Assembly: GCF_001949145.1 (NCBI RefSeq)
Contig: NW_019091401.1
Span: 152,858 to 216,857, forward strand
Source of the DNA: Acanthaster planci
Lineage: Eukaryota > Echinodermata > Asteroidea > Valvatida > Acanthasteridae
DNA length: 64,000 nucleotides
Direction of reading: 5' to 3'
The notes beneath the pieces are model-generated. The model was not told the DNA's origin and made no database searches. It saw only the letters and a program-made list of their open reading frames with translations. This document shows positions 23,801 through 36,400 of this stretch, in pieces. Both the position numbers and the translations under genes were made by a program. Each line of letters starts with the position of its first letter. Within the stretch, counting starts at the first letter, position 1.

Positions 23801-25779
23801 TATTGAAGGTGGTTTCCTTGACTATCTTTGTTTTCCAACAGTACCTCTATCTGGAAATGGCTAAATTTTTTCAAAGGACTAGAATATTTTTTTATACGCA
23901 CCTGGTACTCAGGGTGCACCATGCACCCATTTCTGGCTAAGTCCACATGTCTTCACTACTTGCAGTGTGTGGAGCTATTTTCATACCGTGTTTATTCACA
24001 ATCAGAAAAAAATATATATTCACACCATGAAATGAGGACTGATTATCATGCTGATTATTATTTAACTTATTAATAGGTTCCAGGTAGATATTTTTATCAC
24101 TTTTTTCACAAGCATACAAAATATACTTTTTCCTCTGACCCCAGCCCCCCCTTCTTAAAGCACACACAGTAAAAGGTCAACGGCTGATCGCTGATCCCAA
24201 ATTTATAAGAGTGTACACAGAATCGTTCCTCTCCTAGCATAGGGTTTGTACACTCATGAAAAGACTGGGAAAAAATGAATGAGCCCATAAACAGTGCCAC
24301 TTTTCCCCTCCAGTGACGACTATGAAGTCAGTTGTCCAGAGTTGGACCAGTTGGTGGAGGCAGCTACAGCTGTAGAAGGGGTGTACGGATCCCGTATGAT
24401 GGGTGGAGGTTTCGGAGGCTGCACGGTGACCTTGCTGAGGAAAGATGCAGTGGAAAAAACAGTGGCATACATGAAGGTGAGATGAAATCTCTCATCAGAG
24501 GTCATTACGATAGCTTCAAGCCTCTCCAGGTTCAAGTCGGCCTTGGATGTTGTGGATGTTAAAAATCTTGTTCAACGGGCCCGGTTTTTAAATTTAATGT
24601 TGCTGCTTCCACTCTTACCCATCACCTGTACCATGCTAGCCCAATAGAGTATTGTGCACAGCACTGAAGCAGAAGCAAAAAATTTGATCTTCCTGTAGGC
24701 TTTATTCGTGGTTTGGCCACATTGGAACCAGTAACATTAACTCTCCATGCTTGAGAATAAAAATGGAAGCAATGGCATGGAATTTCCTGAGAATTTACTG
24801 CCTGCCTGCTTTGAATGATTTCAAATTTTGTGATTAAACTTACTTTGTTTTAAACCAGATTTTGAAAATACTGAAATGCGTGTATTGTACACCTATCATA
24901 AATAATCCAATATCATCCAGGTCAACCTTTTAGAATTTACAAAACAGATTCGGGGAACAAGATCAAAAGTGGCTTCTGTTTGAATTAGGTCTGTTCCTTC
25001 AAACTGGCCCCTGAGTATCTTGTCATTATTAAGCATTTCTAGTAATGAGACCAAGGATTCTTCAGAAGCACTCTAGCGTGCAAACCTGAGGAAACCTGTC
25101 AAGAGGAGACTGTGAAAAACTGTTACAGTTTTAGAGGTGGGAGGAAATCCCAAAATATTCTGGATGAAACCCATGGAATCCGGTAGGGACTGAAAACCCA
25201 ATCCACCGGTGAACTGAGCTGGGAATCGAACCCAAGCCGCAGAAATGAAATGCAAGGAAAAAACACCACCACTCAACTCTCCTGTAAACTTAAGAAATGA
25301 GAGTAGATTCTTTCCAGCTGGTACTTGCTCTATCCACTTCATGTAGGAACAAGAAATGGCAGTTGACATGCAGTAAGTTTCCCATTTGTAGAGGTATACT
25401 GCATGTGCACAGGTTTACTCACACTTGGTGCAGGATGCAGAGCTCACACCAGTTTGTGTTGGAATCAACATGTACATGCGAGCTGGGATGCAGTTGAAGC
25501 ACTAACCTGTCTCCTTGCTGGTGACAATACATGCACGCGGCAGATGGGAAGGGGGCACTTGGTTACCTAGCAATGATGTCCAGTCAAGCCACACCCTATG
25601 TCTCCTCATTGGTTCATCTGCTTACAATGTAGAGTAAGTGCAACTAATCTTCACATTAGTTTGCAAAATTTGCTAACATTGACATTTTTAATCGTTTCTT
25701 TCAGGAGAAGTACTCCGGAACAGCAACATTTTATGTGACAGCTGCATCTAAAGGAGCCCAAATACTGTCCATTCAGTAA
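20817..25779 (+). CDS. GALK1: Galactokinase (GHMP kinase), complete, 7 exons
   Basis: Exons: 20817-20990, 21476-21665, 22443-22701, 22946-23127, 23388-23538, 24314-24476, 25705-25779; all junctions in frame, 1194 nt, 397 aa (human GALK1 392). The enzyme phosphorylates alpha-D-galactose at C1 with ATP, the first committed step of the cytosolic Leloir pathway. The galactokinase signature [12 protein letters not shown] is at residues 39-50. GHMP ATP-binding motif [11 protein letters not shown] is at 136-146, the catalytic Asp is D190 in CGIMDQF, and the third GHMP motif [12 protein letters not shown] lies around residue 345. The start was set at 20817 because MADAG aligns with the human N-terminus and has A at -3 and G at +4. 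In-frame ATGs at 20799, 20793 and 20655 could give up to 54 extra residues. The exon 1 donor (ATG|GTTCGT) is weak, but the exon 2 frame requires it. Confidence 0.96.
21720..21960 (-). mobile_element. LINE 3'-end remnant in GALK1 intron 2
   Basis: The minus strand reads [20 protein letters not shown], then a stop, then [14 protein letters not shown], a decayed version of the same non-LTR reverse-transcriptase C-terminal pattern seen at 15145-15400. It is followed by AAGCGCTTTATGCAATT and a (TTA)n tail (plus 21727-21740). It differs from the SNX29 copy, so it is a separate family or an old copy. Confidence 0.7.
25060..25300 (-). repeat. Dispersed repeat, copy 1, with Pol III B-box-like motif (GALK1 intron 6)
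   Basis: It shares its order of blocks with 35385-35590: AGTTTTAGAG, a GTAGGG..GAAAA.CCA block, a GGAATCGAACCC box (reverse complement GGGTTCGATTCC, close to the B-box consensus) and ACCACCACT near the end. The orientation is the same in both copies. It is probably a tRNA-related SINE read on the minus strand. Confidence 0.55.
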
Positions 25780-26607
25780 TTTAACCCAATTCTGTTTTGC
25801 AAAGATAGGACATAAATTCTAGTTTGTTTTAAATATGATATCCTTCAAGAAGGATTGTCTGTCAGCTGATTTTTAGTTCTAAATCTTATTCGTGATTTTT
25901 TTCAATTTATATAGATGACATATTATGTAATATTGCCATAGGATGAAAACTGAAGAATTGTGCTTATAGAAAAGATCATTTGGAAAACTGAAATGGTTTC
26001 ATTAGGAAAATCACTCTGAGCAAAACATTCCAAGCTAAAATCCTTGTTTCTTGACTTGTTTTATTTGAGTTTTCACAGTTGTATAATTGTTTTAATTTCT
26101 TTTGGACTAACAGGGAAAAGAAAAAAAAGATTAAAAGGAATTCATATCAGAATTGATAAGAATTTTTTTTGTAATTCAACCCAACGATCATGAAAGGAGA
26201 AAAATCTTCGGCATAAGATTCCTTATTTTTTACATTGTGGTAAAATTAATATTTAGTAACATTTTAAATAGTTTGAAGAAATGATATTTAAAAGGAGAAA
26301 GAAATCCACAAGGTTGGGAAATTGTATTGTCTTCTTTTTTGCCCCAAAGAGATTGTGATCATGTCATATTTTGACTGAAGAAAACCAAAATAATGTTGAA
26401 CATGTGCAAGCAGCATTATTTCCTGAAGGTAATCGCTGTAAACTCTGAAAAATATGCAAAAGCACATGCAGCCCATCATGTGTAGGCAAGACAAACTTAT
26501 AGAGATGTATCATGATTAATTTGTTACTTCCACAGAATGACTTTCTTGAGTTTGCATAGCTTCTCAAAATACATTGTACTCTGAAACATGGAAAATAGGG
26601 TAGACCG

Positions 26608-26884
26608 TTTGCATGTGACGGCCATCTTGAAGACTGTTTCTGATGCATTAGCCCTCTTGCTGCAACTGTCAAAAACAAGTCAAAAATTCCTTCTACTTGA
26701 TTTGCCCCTGTACACAGACATATGGGGAATTTGACTGATTTTGACGGATATGACAACTGTATCAAGAATGTATTTTTGCACAGGAGGGTTACTTCAGTAA
26801 CACTGAATGCATAGATATACCTGTGCCTATTCCTTCCTTCTCCTGTATTCCTTGGGTGTACCTCCAAGATGGCTGTCATGCAAA
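26608..26884. mobile_element. MITE-like element with ~22-bp terminal inverted repeats (GALK1 3' UTR region)
   Basis: The left end TTTGCATGTGACGGCCATCT and the reverse complement of the right end (TTTGCATGACAGCCATCTTG) match apart from an indel and one mismatch, enclosing about 230 bp without coding signal. Confidence 0.55.
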
Positions 26885-26943
26885 ACATCTGCATGTATTT
26901 TACTATCTCTGCTTGTGTGCTGTTTATCATAATGACTAGGAAA

Positions 26944-26949
26944 AATAAA
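26944..26949 (+). terminator. Candidate GALK1 polyadenylation signal AATAAA
   Basis: A canonical AATAAA lies 1.17 kb past the GALK1 stop, the first clear one on the plus strand. It leaves about 480 bp to the convergent SRP68 signal. The intervening 25780-26943 would be 3' UTR and carries one inverted-repeat element. Confidence 0.5.
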
Positions 26950-27428
26950 GTTATCAATTAACATCAAGTTGCCAGAGCTGGTTTTTACCTTTATTCTTGC
27001 TATTCCATCGTTCCTGCATAGCGAATGGACTTTTGAAGGAGACGGCAGGAGGGATAATCCTTTGATGAGCATAACTATAGCTAGTACAATGCCGAATTTG
27101 AGAGTAGGAAATTCTATACATGTCTGGTGGATTCACTTCAAAATGGGGAACCAATTCTATTTAAGAAATACTTTAAATGGTAGGATCACGGCCTGGTTGC
27201 ATTCAGCTGCCAAGGAAGGTACCAACGACGAGTTATCCTTCAGCATGCCATACAGGGTACACTGCCTGTCGTAATGTTTGCTTAATGCATATTTCTGCTT
27301 AGAAATATTGCCTACTTGGCACCAGCTTATTGGAACCAGACCCTGTCACATAGATGTTTTTTAGCAGTTTTAAATTAGCAGTTTGGTTACAATGGTCACT
27401 AGGCTTGATTTAAATCTAGAAGAATCCT

Positions 27429-27434
27429 TTTATT
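27429..27434 (-). terminator. Candidate SRP68 polyadenylation signal AATAAA
   Basis: On the minus strand AATAAA occurs only 15 nt after the SRP68 stop codon (27450-27452), which implies an unusually short 3' UTR of perhaps 30-45 nt if it is used. Confidence 0.55.
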
Positions 27435-27449
27435 TTGTAGGTTTTGTTT

Positions 27450-30400
27450 TCATTTCTTCCCACCACCCCACCATCCTTTCAAGAATCCTGTTATCCCTCC
27501 AGCTGCTGGTTTCTGCTCCAGTTTGTCCTCCAGGGATGGCAGCTCAACCTGGTTGAGAGCGATGTCGAAGAACAAAGGCTTACAGGGAATGGGCTGGAAG
27601 TCGGGTGGGAAGGGCACCAGGTTGGGCTTGCCAGTGGCCAGCTCGGGGCCATCCTGGTACTTGTGCAGCCGCTCACTGACCGCTCGCTTGTCCTTGGTGA
27701 CCTCCAGCTGTGCTACGCCTTCCGTGATTTCTTCGGAGTCTGAGTGGAACGAATGGAAGTGAACATGTAGTTTCAAACTTTGTTGCTCTGTAAACAATCT
27801 TCAATTACCAGTTTACCGACACTGTGATTTTGATTTGGTCTCTGCTCACACGTCAACAACAGTAACAGTTGCCAACAGAAGGCTAAATATAGCAGCTGGT
27901 ATACACATTTTATCAGTTTGTTTGGCAACCAAACTTTTAACACAATTAGAGCTAAGAAAGATCTCCCTTTTCTGATACATTTAATGATCTGCATGATGAC
28001 CCCTCAACAACTGGGATGAACAACTTTCATCCCAAGATATAAGCACTACCCCCAGAATGGAGATCACTGGTAGAACAGGAATAGCATATCTAAGAATAAC
28101 CACTGGCTTCTAGAACCTACCAGATTTGTGAGGATTTCACAAGATTGAGGAAGGTAGATCCTAGCTACTATCATCTTGTACTGGGCATGATGCCCAAAAC
28201 AGATTCAAGTGCAAAGAATGTATCATTGATTTCTTGAAGTATTTTAGCAAATTGTGGAAGATTTGACAAAAAGAAAGTGGAAAATTAAATAAAATGATAC
28301 ATTCCTCAAAATTAAATCTAACTTCCAAAAAACTGAAAACACCCACAGATCACAAATGGATGTATTTTTTTATCTTGAAACCTCCAAGTGCAATGAAGGA
28401 ATGTACTCACCAAGAATTGACAATGCATGAGCTGAGTACTTCAAACCATTCACCTTCTGAGTTAAATGCTTCAGCTCCGCCAATTCATTCTACATTCACA
28501 TGTTCAACAAAAGTTTGACGTTCAAAATCTAAAATGGTATAACAACTGTCTACAAAACTGAAGAGAAAATTGATTTTGCCATTTAGCAATAAACGAACTA
28601 CAGTTTAAATCTGACCGCTCAAATCTTGTTTATGACCATGACAATGAGTCCAAGCTGGTAAAGTATTACTTGAATTGGACTTAACCAAGTCACAACTCAT
28701 ACAAATCCGTTCCTATGATTTCAAAAACTGCATTTAACAGTAAAGCTGCACTGATAATGGCAATGCCGGTCTCACAGCGGAATAAACAGATATCCACTCC
28801 ATCAGGTAGCCTGAGAGAGACACAATACCTTTGTTTTGCCTTTGACTCTCTTGAATTCCTTATTGGCAGTCTCAATGTGTTTTAAGACCCTCTCATACAG
28901 GGCTGAGGCTTCACGCCACTTCTTGGAGGCAGTGTAAGACTGGGCCAAATAGAAACACCTAGTAGGAGTAGAGGTAAACATTAAACAAGTAAACAGCTTA
29001 AATTAAACAACTCCTGCAACAAGATTCCTTCCAGGGGTTGCGGGGGTCCCATGTTTAATTCCTGGCATACTTAAGTACTTTGCTCAACCAACAAGGGTAT
29101 CTTGTTTATTCCTAATGAGGTTCACTTGACATTTTGAAATAAGTTATCTTCTCTCTGAGTAATTTCCCAATGTCATTGTATACATCTGCAGAATTGCTAA
29201 GTATTAGATTTGAAGCTTTGCATGGTGGAAGAGACATAAGAAACAGGTTTGTGGTACACCATGGAATAAATCTCTTTGGGGTGAGCTGTGGTTCTTAACA
29301 ACTTGATGACACATTCGTTCTTGACAACACATTCGTCATATGGCACCATGGTCAAGATCACCTCCACGAATTCCTTGAGTACCTCAACCAGCAACATCCT
29401 ACTATCAAGTTCACAATGGAACAAGAACAAGACAGACACCTCTCCTCCTTAGATGTCCACCTGTCCAGAAACCTCAACCCTCAACCACTGTGTCCACCAC
29501 AAGCCTACCCACACCGACTGGTACCTGCACCAGAGATCTTTCCACCACCCAGCCATCAAGACCTCAGTCAACCGCACCCTTGTCCGCAGAGCTTACGAGA
29601 TCTGCGACCAGAACAATCTACACCAAGAACTCCAGCATATCAAGTCCACCCTCCAAGATGAACGGCTACCACAACCAGCACATCAACTTTCCAAGCTCTC
29701 TCCAAGGAAGCTACCGTCTCCTATACCCAAAGTCCCCATCTCCCCCACAGCATTAGGGTCACCTATACCCAAAGCCCCCCAACCCCCCACTGCCACAGTA
29801 TGTCTACCGTACCTGGGCCCCATCTCCCAACAACTCCAGAGCATCCTACAGTCTGCCAACATCAAAGTACATCATTCAGCACCCAACAAGCTGCAGGCTG
29901 CACTTCACACCCACAAAGACAAGCACCAACCCAGCAGCTGCCCCGGCGTACATTGCATTGCATGTGAACGTGGCTAGTATACATAAGAGAAACCGGCAGG
30001 AACCTAACCACCAGACTCCAAGAGCTCTGCGCGTAAGGCTGAAGAGGAGAATACGACAAGTCGGCCATCGTCAAGCACGCACACTCCACGGACCACCGCA
30101 TCGAATGGGACAAAGCAGAACTCATCGCCCTCATCCAGAACTGGCTCCCGAGAAGAATCCGAGAAGCCATCAAGACTTCCCAGGACAACATCGTACCCCA
30201 AGACATCGCTTTCGAGCTCAGTGACATCTGGTACCCTCTACTAGACCCAAGTAAACCCAAAAACGTGCATATGGAAAGGCGCCTTAACCCTGCTGAATGC
30301 AACAAGGCACAGCAGGGGCGCAGATCCGTAGGACCTTGTTGCACTGTGCAGTTCACTGCAACAGCATAATGTTGCCAATGGATGGTCACTGTTGGATCTT

Positions 30401-33400
30401 GTGGTGGTTGGCAGACTCGGACTCTTGAGGCTTCTGATACAAAAGCTTAAATGACCATCTTTACCGCGTTACTGAGTTAATTTATCATTGATACAGAGAA
30501 ACACACACTGGATAACACTAATTGCAAAAATAAATTATCAATGAAAAACAGAATTCAGCGGTTACGCTTTGTGGAAACACTGATTTCAGTGATAATATAC
30601 CTCTGAAATGTTGAATTCACAGGTAACGTATCTTGGAAACATGGCATCATAAATGAAATTTAACGATAATGTGACTCGGAAATCCAGAATTCAATGCTAA
30701 TGTACATGTATTACGTATTATGTAAACGGTTAAAATCGGAATGGGAACAAGATGAATTGCAGTAGGTCTGGACAAGGCCACTTCCAGACCTAAATGCTTT
30801 TTTTTGGGGGGGGAGGCAAAACCAGCATGCAGCTTTCCTGGTGTACTTTTGTACTGACTGTTTGCCCCGGCCACAATGTAACCTTCATCCCTAACCCTCC
30901 TCAATCCTTCACCTGTTGGAGGACTGAGGAGTGTTAGGGTTAAAAAGCAGCTGCTCAGACACAGTTTCCTGAGCAAAATGTCTCTGTCCAGACCAAACAA
31001 TTATCCTCCATTTCAGACACTTAATATCTTCATTTTGATTTTAAAAGTCCAGACTTTTGGCGGGGGGCATGCCCCCGTTGGACCCCCTAATCCGCACTTT
31101 TGTCTGAAGTGTGCTGGTATGACACCTCTTCGGAGCTACCCTAAAGATGCCATGCACACCCATGTACCATTCGAATGTTTATCACTGCGGTCTATGTTTC
31201 AGAAAAACTTTCTCATTCAATTCTGAGTTTCGTAGATGCATTATCTTTGAATTTAGAGTTTCATCCCCATTGATTTCCGGATTTCCAAAATACGTTCTTG
31301 TTGAATTCCAAGTTTCCAAGATGCGTTATCTTTGAAGTTTGCATTTCAGAGATATGTTATCATTGAAATTAGTGTTTTCAGAAAGAGTTAGTGTTGAATT
31401 CTGTGTTTCGGGGATAATTTATCTTTGCAATCAGTGTTATCCACTGTATGTTTCTCTGTTTCAACGATAAATTACTCAGTAATGTGGTAACACGGATGGT
31501 AATTTAAGCTTTCATATTCTGGGTCTGGGGATACTTAACCTATGTAGATAAGATAAATTGGGCAGGCTTCTCATTTAGACTGCTAAGGTTTTGATACTAA
31601 AGGTCTTGGGGTTATAAATAATGTTTTGCACTGACCTAAATGCCTTGAATTTCAATGATTTGGCTTTGATTTCCTGCTGAAGGTTGTCATCATCCTCCAG
31701 TCCAGCAAGCTGGGGGATTTCAGCAAGGTTCTGAATGGCAAGAACAAAAACAAAAACTACAGATCATGAGAAGGTTCATTCTAAAATATTATGTAAAGCA
31801 ACAAATTTGTTGCATCCCTTCGAACATACATGAAATCAAAATTTCTGTAAGTGGTTAAAAATGCAAAATACTACTGTTAATAACAGGCAACTGAGAGAAT
31901 CGGTGTGTTTTCCTGCCTCACTCTGTGCACATTCTGGTGAAAATTGACCATGTGCCCAACATGCAATTCAAAAACATAAACTAATGCAAAACAAATGATT
32001 CCTGCTATTGATCAACACAAAACTGACCTGCAATATAGTGTCGTATATTCTGATGAGATCCTGTGGCTTGGTGACTTTCTTATTGTTGGTACTGCCTTGT
32101 GTTGTGGGCCCTGCCACTGCCATGCCGGCCTCTGGCAGGTTCTCCTTCAACGTTTCTACCATGAGCATGTTGCGTTCTATTGTCTTGGTCAAGCGAATGT
32201 ACATGAGGTATGTGTAGAGATACTGGGAGCTAGGGATGGGGCCGTCGGATTTATGGGCCCGCTGTTTCACAGCCTGTGTCATGTGGGAAACAGCAAATAT
32301 AAAAAGTGAGTCCAATGATGGTGGAATATCCATCAAGATGTTTTGAAAACTTTGTGGGATTAAAGAAGCCGAGACCAGCCCTTTTGCTTTACCAGGGATG
32401 GCACTGGAGGGCAGTTTCATATCCACGACATAATCACCAGAGGTTTTGAGGGCACGACAGTAGCTTTGGGTTGAGGGTGTACATTTGCACTTGCCTAAAG
32501 GCACCGCTTTCAATACCAATTTCTTCTGTTCTTGATCAATTTTTATTTGTAAAAACACCACAATGGTCAAATTTGGATTTGCTAGATTTTAAAAGAGATT
32601 GTTTGAAAAATCCTTGAAGGAGGAGAAAACCAGATAAATCACATCCCTGCTTTACCCAAGATTTGATGTACTCTCAAAGTTGAGATACGATCAATGTGTC
32701 ATTAATTTTAAAACACTGGTGGATTTTTGAGCAGCTCAGAGATTTCCTGGCAAATGCCCAGGGTGTTTGGGTTTACAACTTATTGACATACATCTTGGGA
32801 CAAAAATTGGCCGGGGGAGGAAATGAAAAGAAGTGTATCAACCATCAACAAGCCGTCTTTGCTATAAAACACAAAGCTGTCAATATTTGTACATAGCACC
32901 TTGTAAAAGGTTTTCCAAATCGCAACAAAGTTTCCCAGGTGGCATCAAACATGTTCAGAAAAGCGGGAAAAAGCCCGGAGTTGGCAGAACACTGGGTCAC
33001 AGGTTAACTTACAGGGTCAGCCTTGATCTCATCCCTGAGTATCTGTAGGGCATCCTTACACTCCATGAGTAGACTCTCATAGATAGACATCTGACTTTCA
33101 GGATCGCTGGAACTCTTCAACTGCTTCTCGTTCTCCTCACAACTCAGTAGAAATGCTCGCACCTGCTCGTTGAGACATCAGACAGAATCAAATAGATCAA
33201 CAAAGAGACAAACCGGATATGCAGAGTTGATTGCTCACAAGACTACTGTGCTCTACTCCATGCAAAACATGGAAACTTATTGTTTCTCAAAGGAAAAAAA
33301 CTCACCCTGAGTAATCTGCAAAACTTTACATAAACTAATCCTAAGCAATTCATCTCTACGTTTGGAATAAGACCAATTTCAAAACTTGCAAAATGCTGTC

Positions 33401-36400
33401 TATGTACTAGCTGTGTTGTCTTGTAGATTTTTCCAATGAAATTCAACACCTGTTAGCCCTAATCCTTTTAAATTGTATAGCTATCGTGTATTGTGGGATT
33501 AGCAGTCAATATGTGCAGCACGGCACACTGTCGAACTCTTTGGTGGCAGGGGTGGTCTTCATCCAGAGCACAATGTGTCAACTATGAATACTATTGCACT
33601 GCGCTGTACTCTGTTAGATCTATCAGGAGTCCCATTTAAGCCAAGTTGGACGTAGTGGCAGCAGCAAGCTGAAAACTGACCTGTTCGTTTTTGACAGGCA
33701 CAAGTCGTCCTCTCCAAGTCACTTCACTGAGCGTTAGTGCCTGCTTCTCTCTTGTCTGTGCTAAAAGGCTCTGTGTATAAATGAATCCAAGTACAAACAA
33801 AAAGCAGCCTTTATAGCTCTCACACTCCAAGATGTAATGTCCTTCTCTCTAGGGCAACAGGGGCTCATTTTTAAACCCTCTTCCCACATTTCACACATTA
33901 ACCTTAGTTCTCTCTGATACTGCAAGACTCATCTACAAGTTTGGACCATTTTCAGGTTTTGATGGCAACGTACAACATGTTCAGCTACCACACACAGGCA
34001 TGATACTACCTGCAAATTGGGATGAAAAATTATGTCACATGGGACTCTAGTCAAGTGGTTGCATGTACAGGACTCAGAAAAGTTTATCAGAGAGTGGCTA
34101 AGGAGTCCGAGTTAAAATACAGTGATATTTGAAGCAGATTTCATTTGACTCACATCGATATTGGAAGACATCATGCCACCAGACTTGAGCCTCAGCTGTA
34201 CCAGGTCCTTGATGGCAGTCTGGTCCCCAATGTTGTACGCGCAGTAACGGATGCTGGGGGTGATCTCTTCCACACGCTGAAGGTAGAGCAGCCGTTGGTC
34301 CTCACTGAAGGTGCTAGCTAGCTTCTCATAAATGTTCCTGTTAAAAAATAGGGGGAGGCAGCCAAAGTTTGGTGAAAGTTGACAAATCTGCTTTGTATGT
34401 GTGAAATTCTATGCTGTCAGTTTGATGTTTTTAATGAGCCTGAGGCCAAATTCGAAGTCATTACTAATTTTGGCAAATTTTACCAAGGTTGAGATGAATC
34501 TAACTTCTTCATATGTGCTGTGAGGGCACAAAATCACATTCACAATAACCTCTCCGACGAATATTGATCTGTCCTCAGTCTATTTCTTTGGGCACATCAC
34601 GTGTATGGGAAGAGCAGAGAGTAAAACAGCGGATTGGAATAACATGAAACATGAGAGAGGGAATTTCTAAGAGAGACATTCTCAAGGGGAGACTTACTGA
34701 GCCGTGCTGAACATTTTGATGCATTCCTCCCATTGTTCCTTCTCAAAGTACAACGTTCCCTTCATCCATGCACAGTAGGCCTGAAGGAAGAGAAATACCA
34801 AATCTGAACTGGGTCTCATCACTTTCATTTCAATAGAAGAGATAAATCCAACGGCTGCTCAACCTTCAGCTGCTCTACCTTCAACTTTCATTTCCTCCAC
34901 CATTTTCCACAGTGGATTGGCCTTTTACAAGATTTTTCTACGCTAATGAAGCTGGTGGTGGGCCTTTCAAAATAAAGCCTCATCCAGAAGCATTGTGCTT
35001 TCAATGACAATACACCATCCTTGACCAAACCTAACAAAACAGGTTACAGGTGGCCACAGTGTCTCGTGAATAAAGACCCCTTCCAAAGTCTTGCTCAACG
35101 GGAAAAAGGAGCTTTGGATTTTTCTTCTACTATTCATTTTCAGGATCATCAAAAGAAATATCTCATTACAACTCCAACAAACTGAACTTTCAATTCTATT
35201 CTTTTCCTTTTTTTAATGATTATAAAGATGAACAAAGAAATTGACTGGAGCGGGATTTGAACCTGCGACCTCTGGAATACCGTACCAGTGCCCGAACTTA
35301 GTCAGTTTCCCTTTATAGTGTCTTTCATAATTTTTTTTTTTATTTTACCTTTCATCTAACAGAGCATGCACAGATGATAATAGGAAACTAAGAAGACAAC
35401 ACTGAAGACGTGTTCAGTTTTAGAGATGGATAGAAAACCCAAAACGATTAATCCAAGGAAAATCCACAACATAGGGTAGGGCCCGAAAAACCAGTCTACA
35501 CACCAGCCTAGATGAGATTCGAACCCCAGGTTGTAGAGGTGGAAAGCAACAAAACTACCACCACTTCAACCAGACTCCCACATTTGCTTTTGTTACCACA
35601 TCCAGTTTTTCCCTTACCTGGGCTTCCAGCTTGGACCTAGCGTCGCATTTGTCACTCTGTGACAGCGTCTCCAGCTCTTCGGCATAGCGCACAGCCTTCA
35701 GTAGCCTAGCCATGAGATGGAACCTCTTCCTGGGCTCCGTGTTGGATTCCTGCTTCAATTGCATCATGTAGGCCCAGCAACGCTCCGCACAGATCAGAGG
35801 AAGGTATAAAAACCTGGCCAATAAAGGCATACAAATGTCATGATCTTTCTTGATAAAACATTTTCCTAGATGAGGCAATAAACTCATAAAAGCACGAGGC
35901 TATTAACCCTTCTATGCAGAAGTCACTCTTTGGGTCACTTGGTAAACACCTCAAAGAAGCACAGCTGTGTTGGTGTTGTGCACTGCACCAACAGTCCCTC
36001 ACAGGAATATCAGATTGCACTTTTGTGCTGCCCAACAACTGTGCTTCACAGTTCCATGTGCATAATTGTGCAGTAAACCAAANNNNNNNNNNNNNNNNNN
36101 NNNNNNNNNNNNNNNNNNNNNNNNNNNNNAAGGAGGGTTAAAGATGTAACAGTCAACAGCATCTCAGACACTGGGTGCTATGTGTCCCACATCATAGCAG
36201 TCAACAGTTTGGTTGCATTCAGCGGGGTTTTCATTTCTATTGAACTGTGCTGAATATTCGATTGATTATCCAATATCCGAATAGTACTTTGCAAATTTGA
36301 ATATTCAAATGCAAAATTCATGAAAAGGGAGATTTTTTTTGTTTTAAATGAGAAAGATTGCACTATGGAGGCTTGTTTCAAATGAAAAGCGACAGAAATC

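Noticed and set aside
26364-26957. 197-codon minus-strand open frame past the GALK1 stop
   Set aside because: It runs through an inverted-repeat element in the likely GALK1 3' UTR and has no recognisable domain or splice context; long but most likely chance.
29862-30389. 175-codon minus-strand open frame
   Set aside because: Antisense to the Penelope-like remnant; no domain resemblance of its own.
35240-35335. Functional tRNA gene on the minus strand
   Set aside because: The T-arm/B-box is good, but the 5' half cannot pair to form the acceptor stem; called a SINE head instead.
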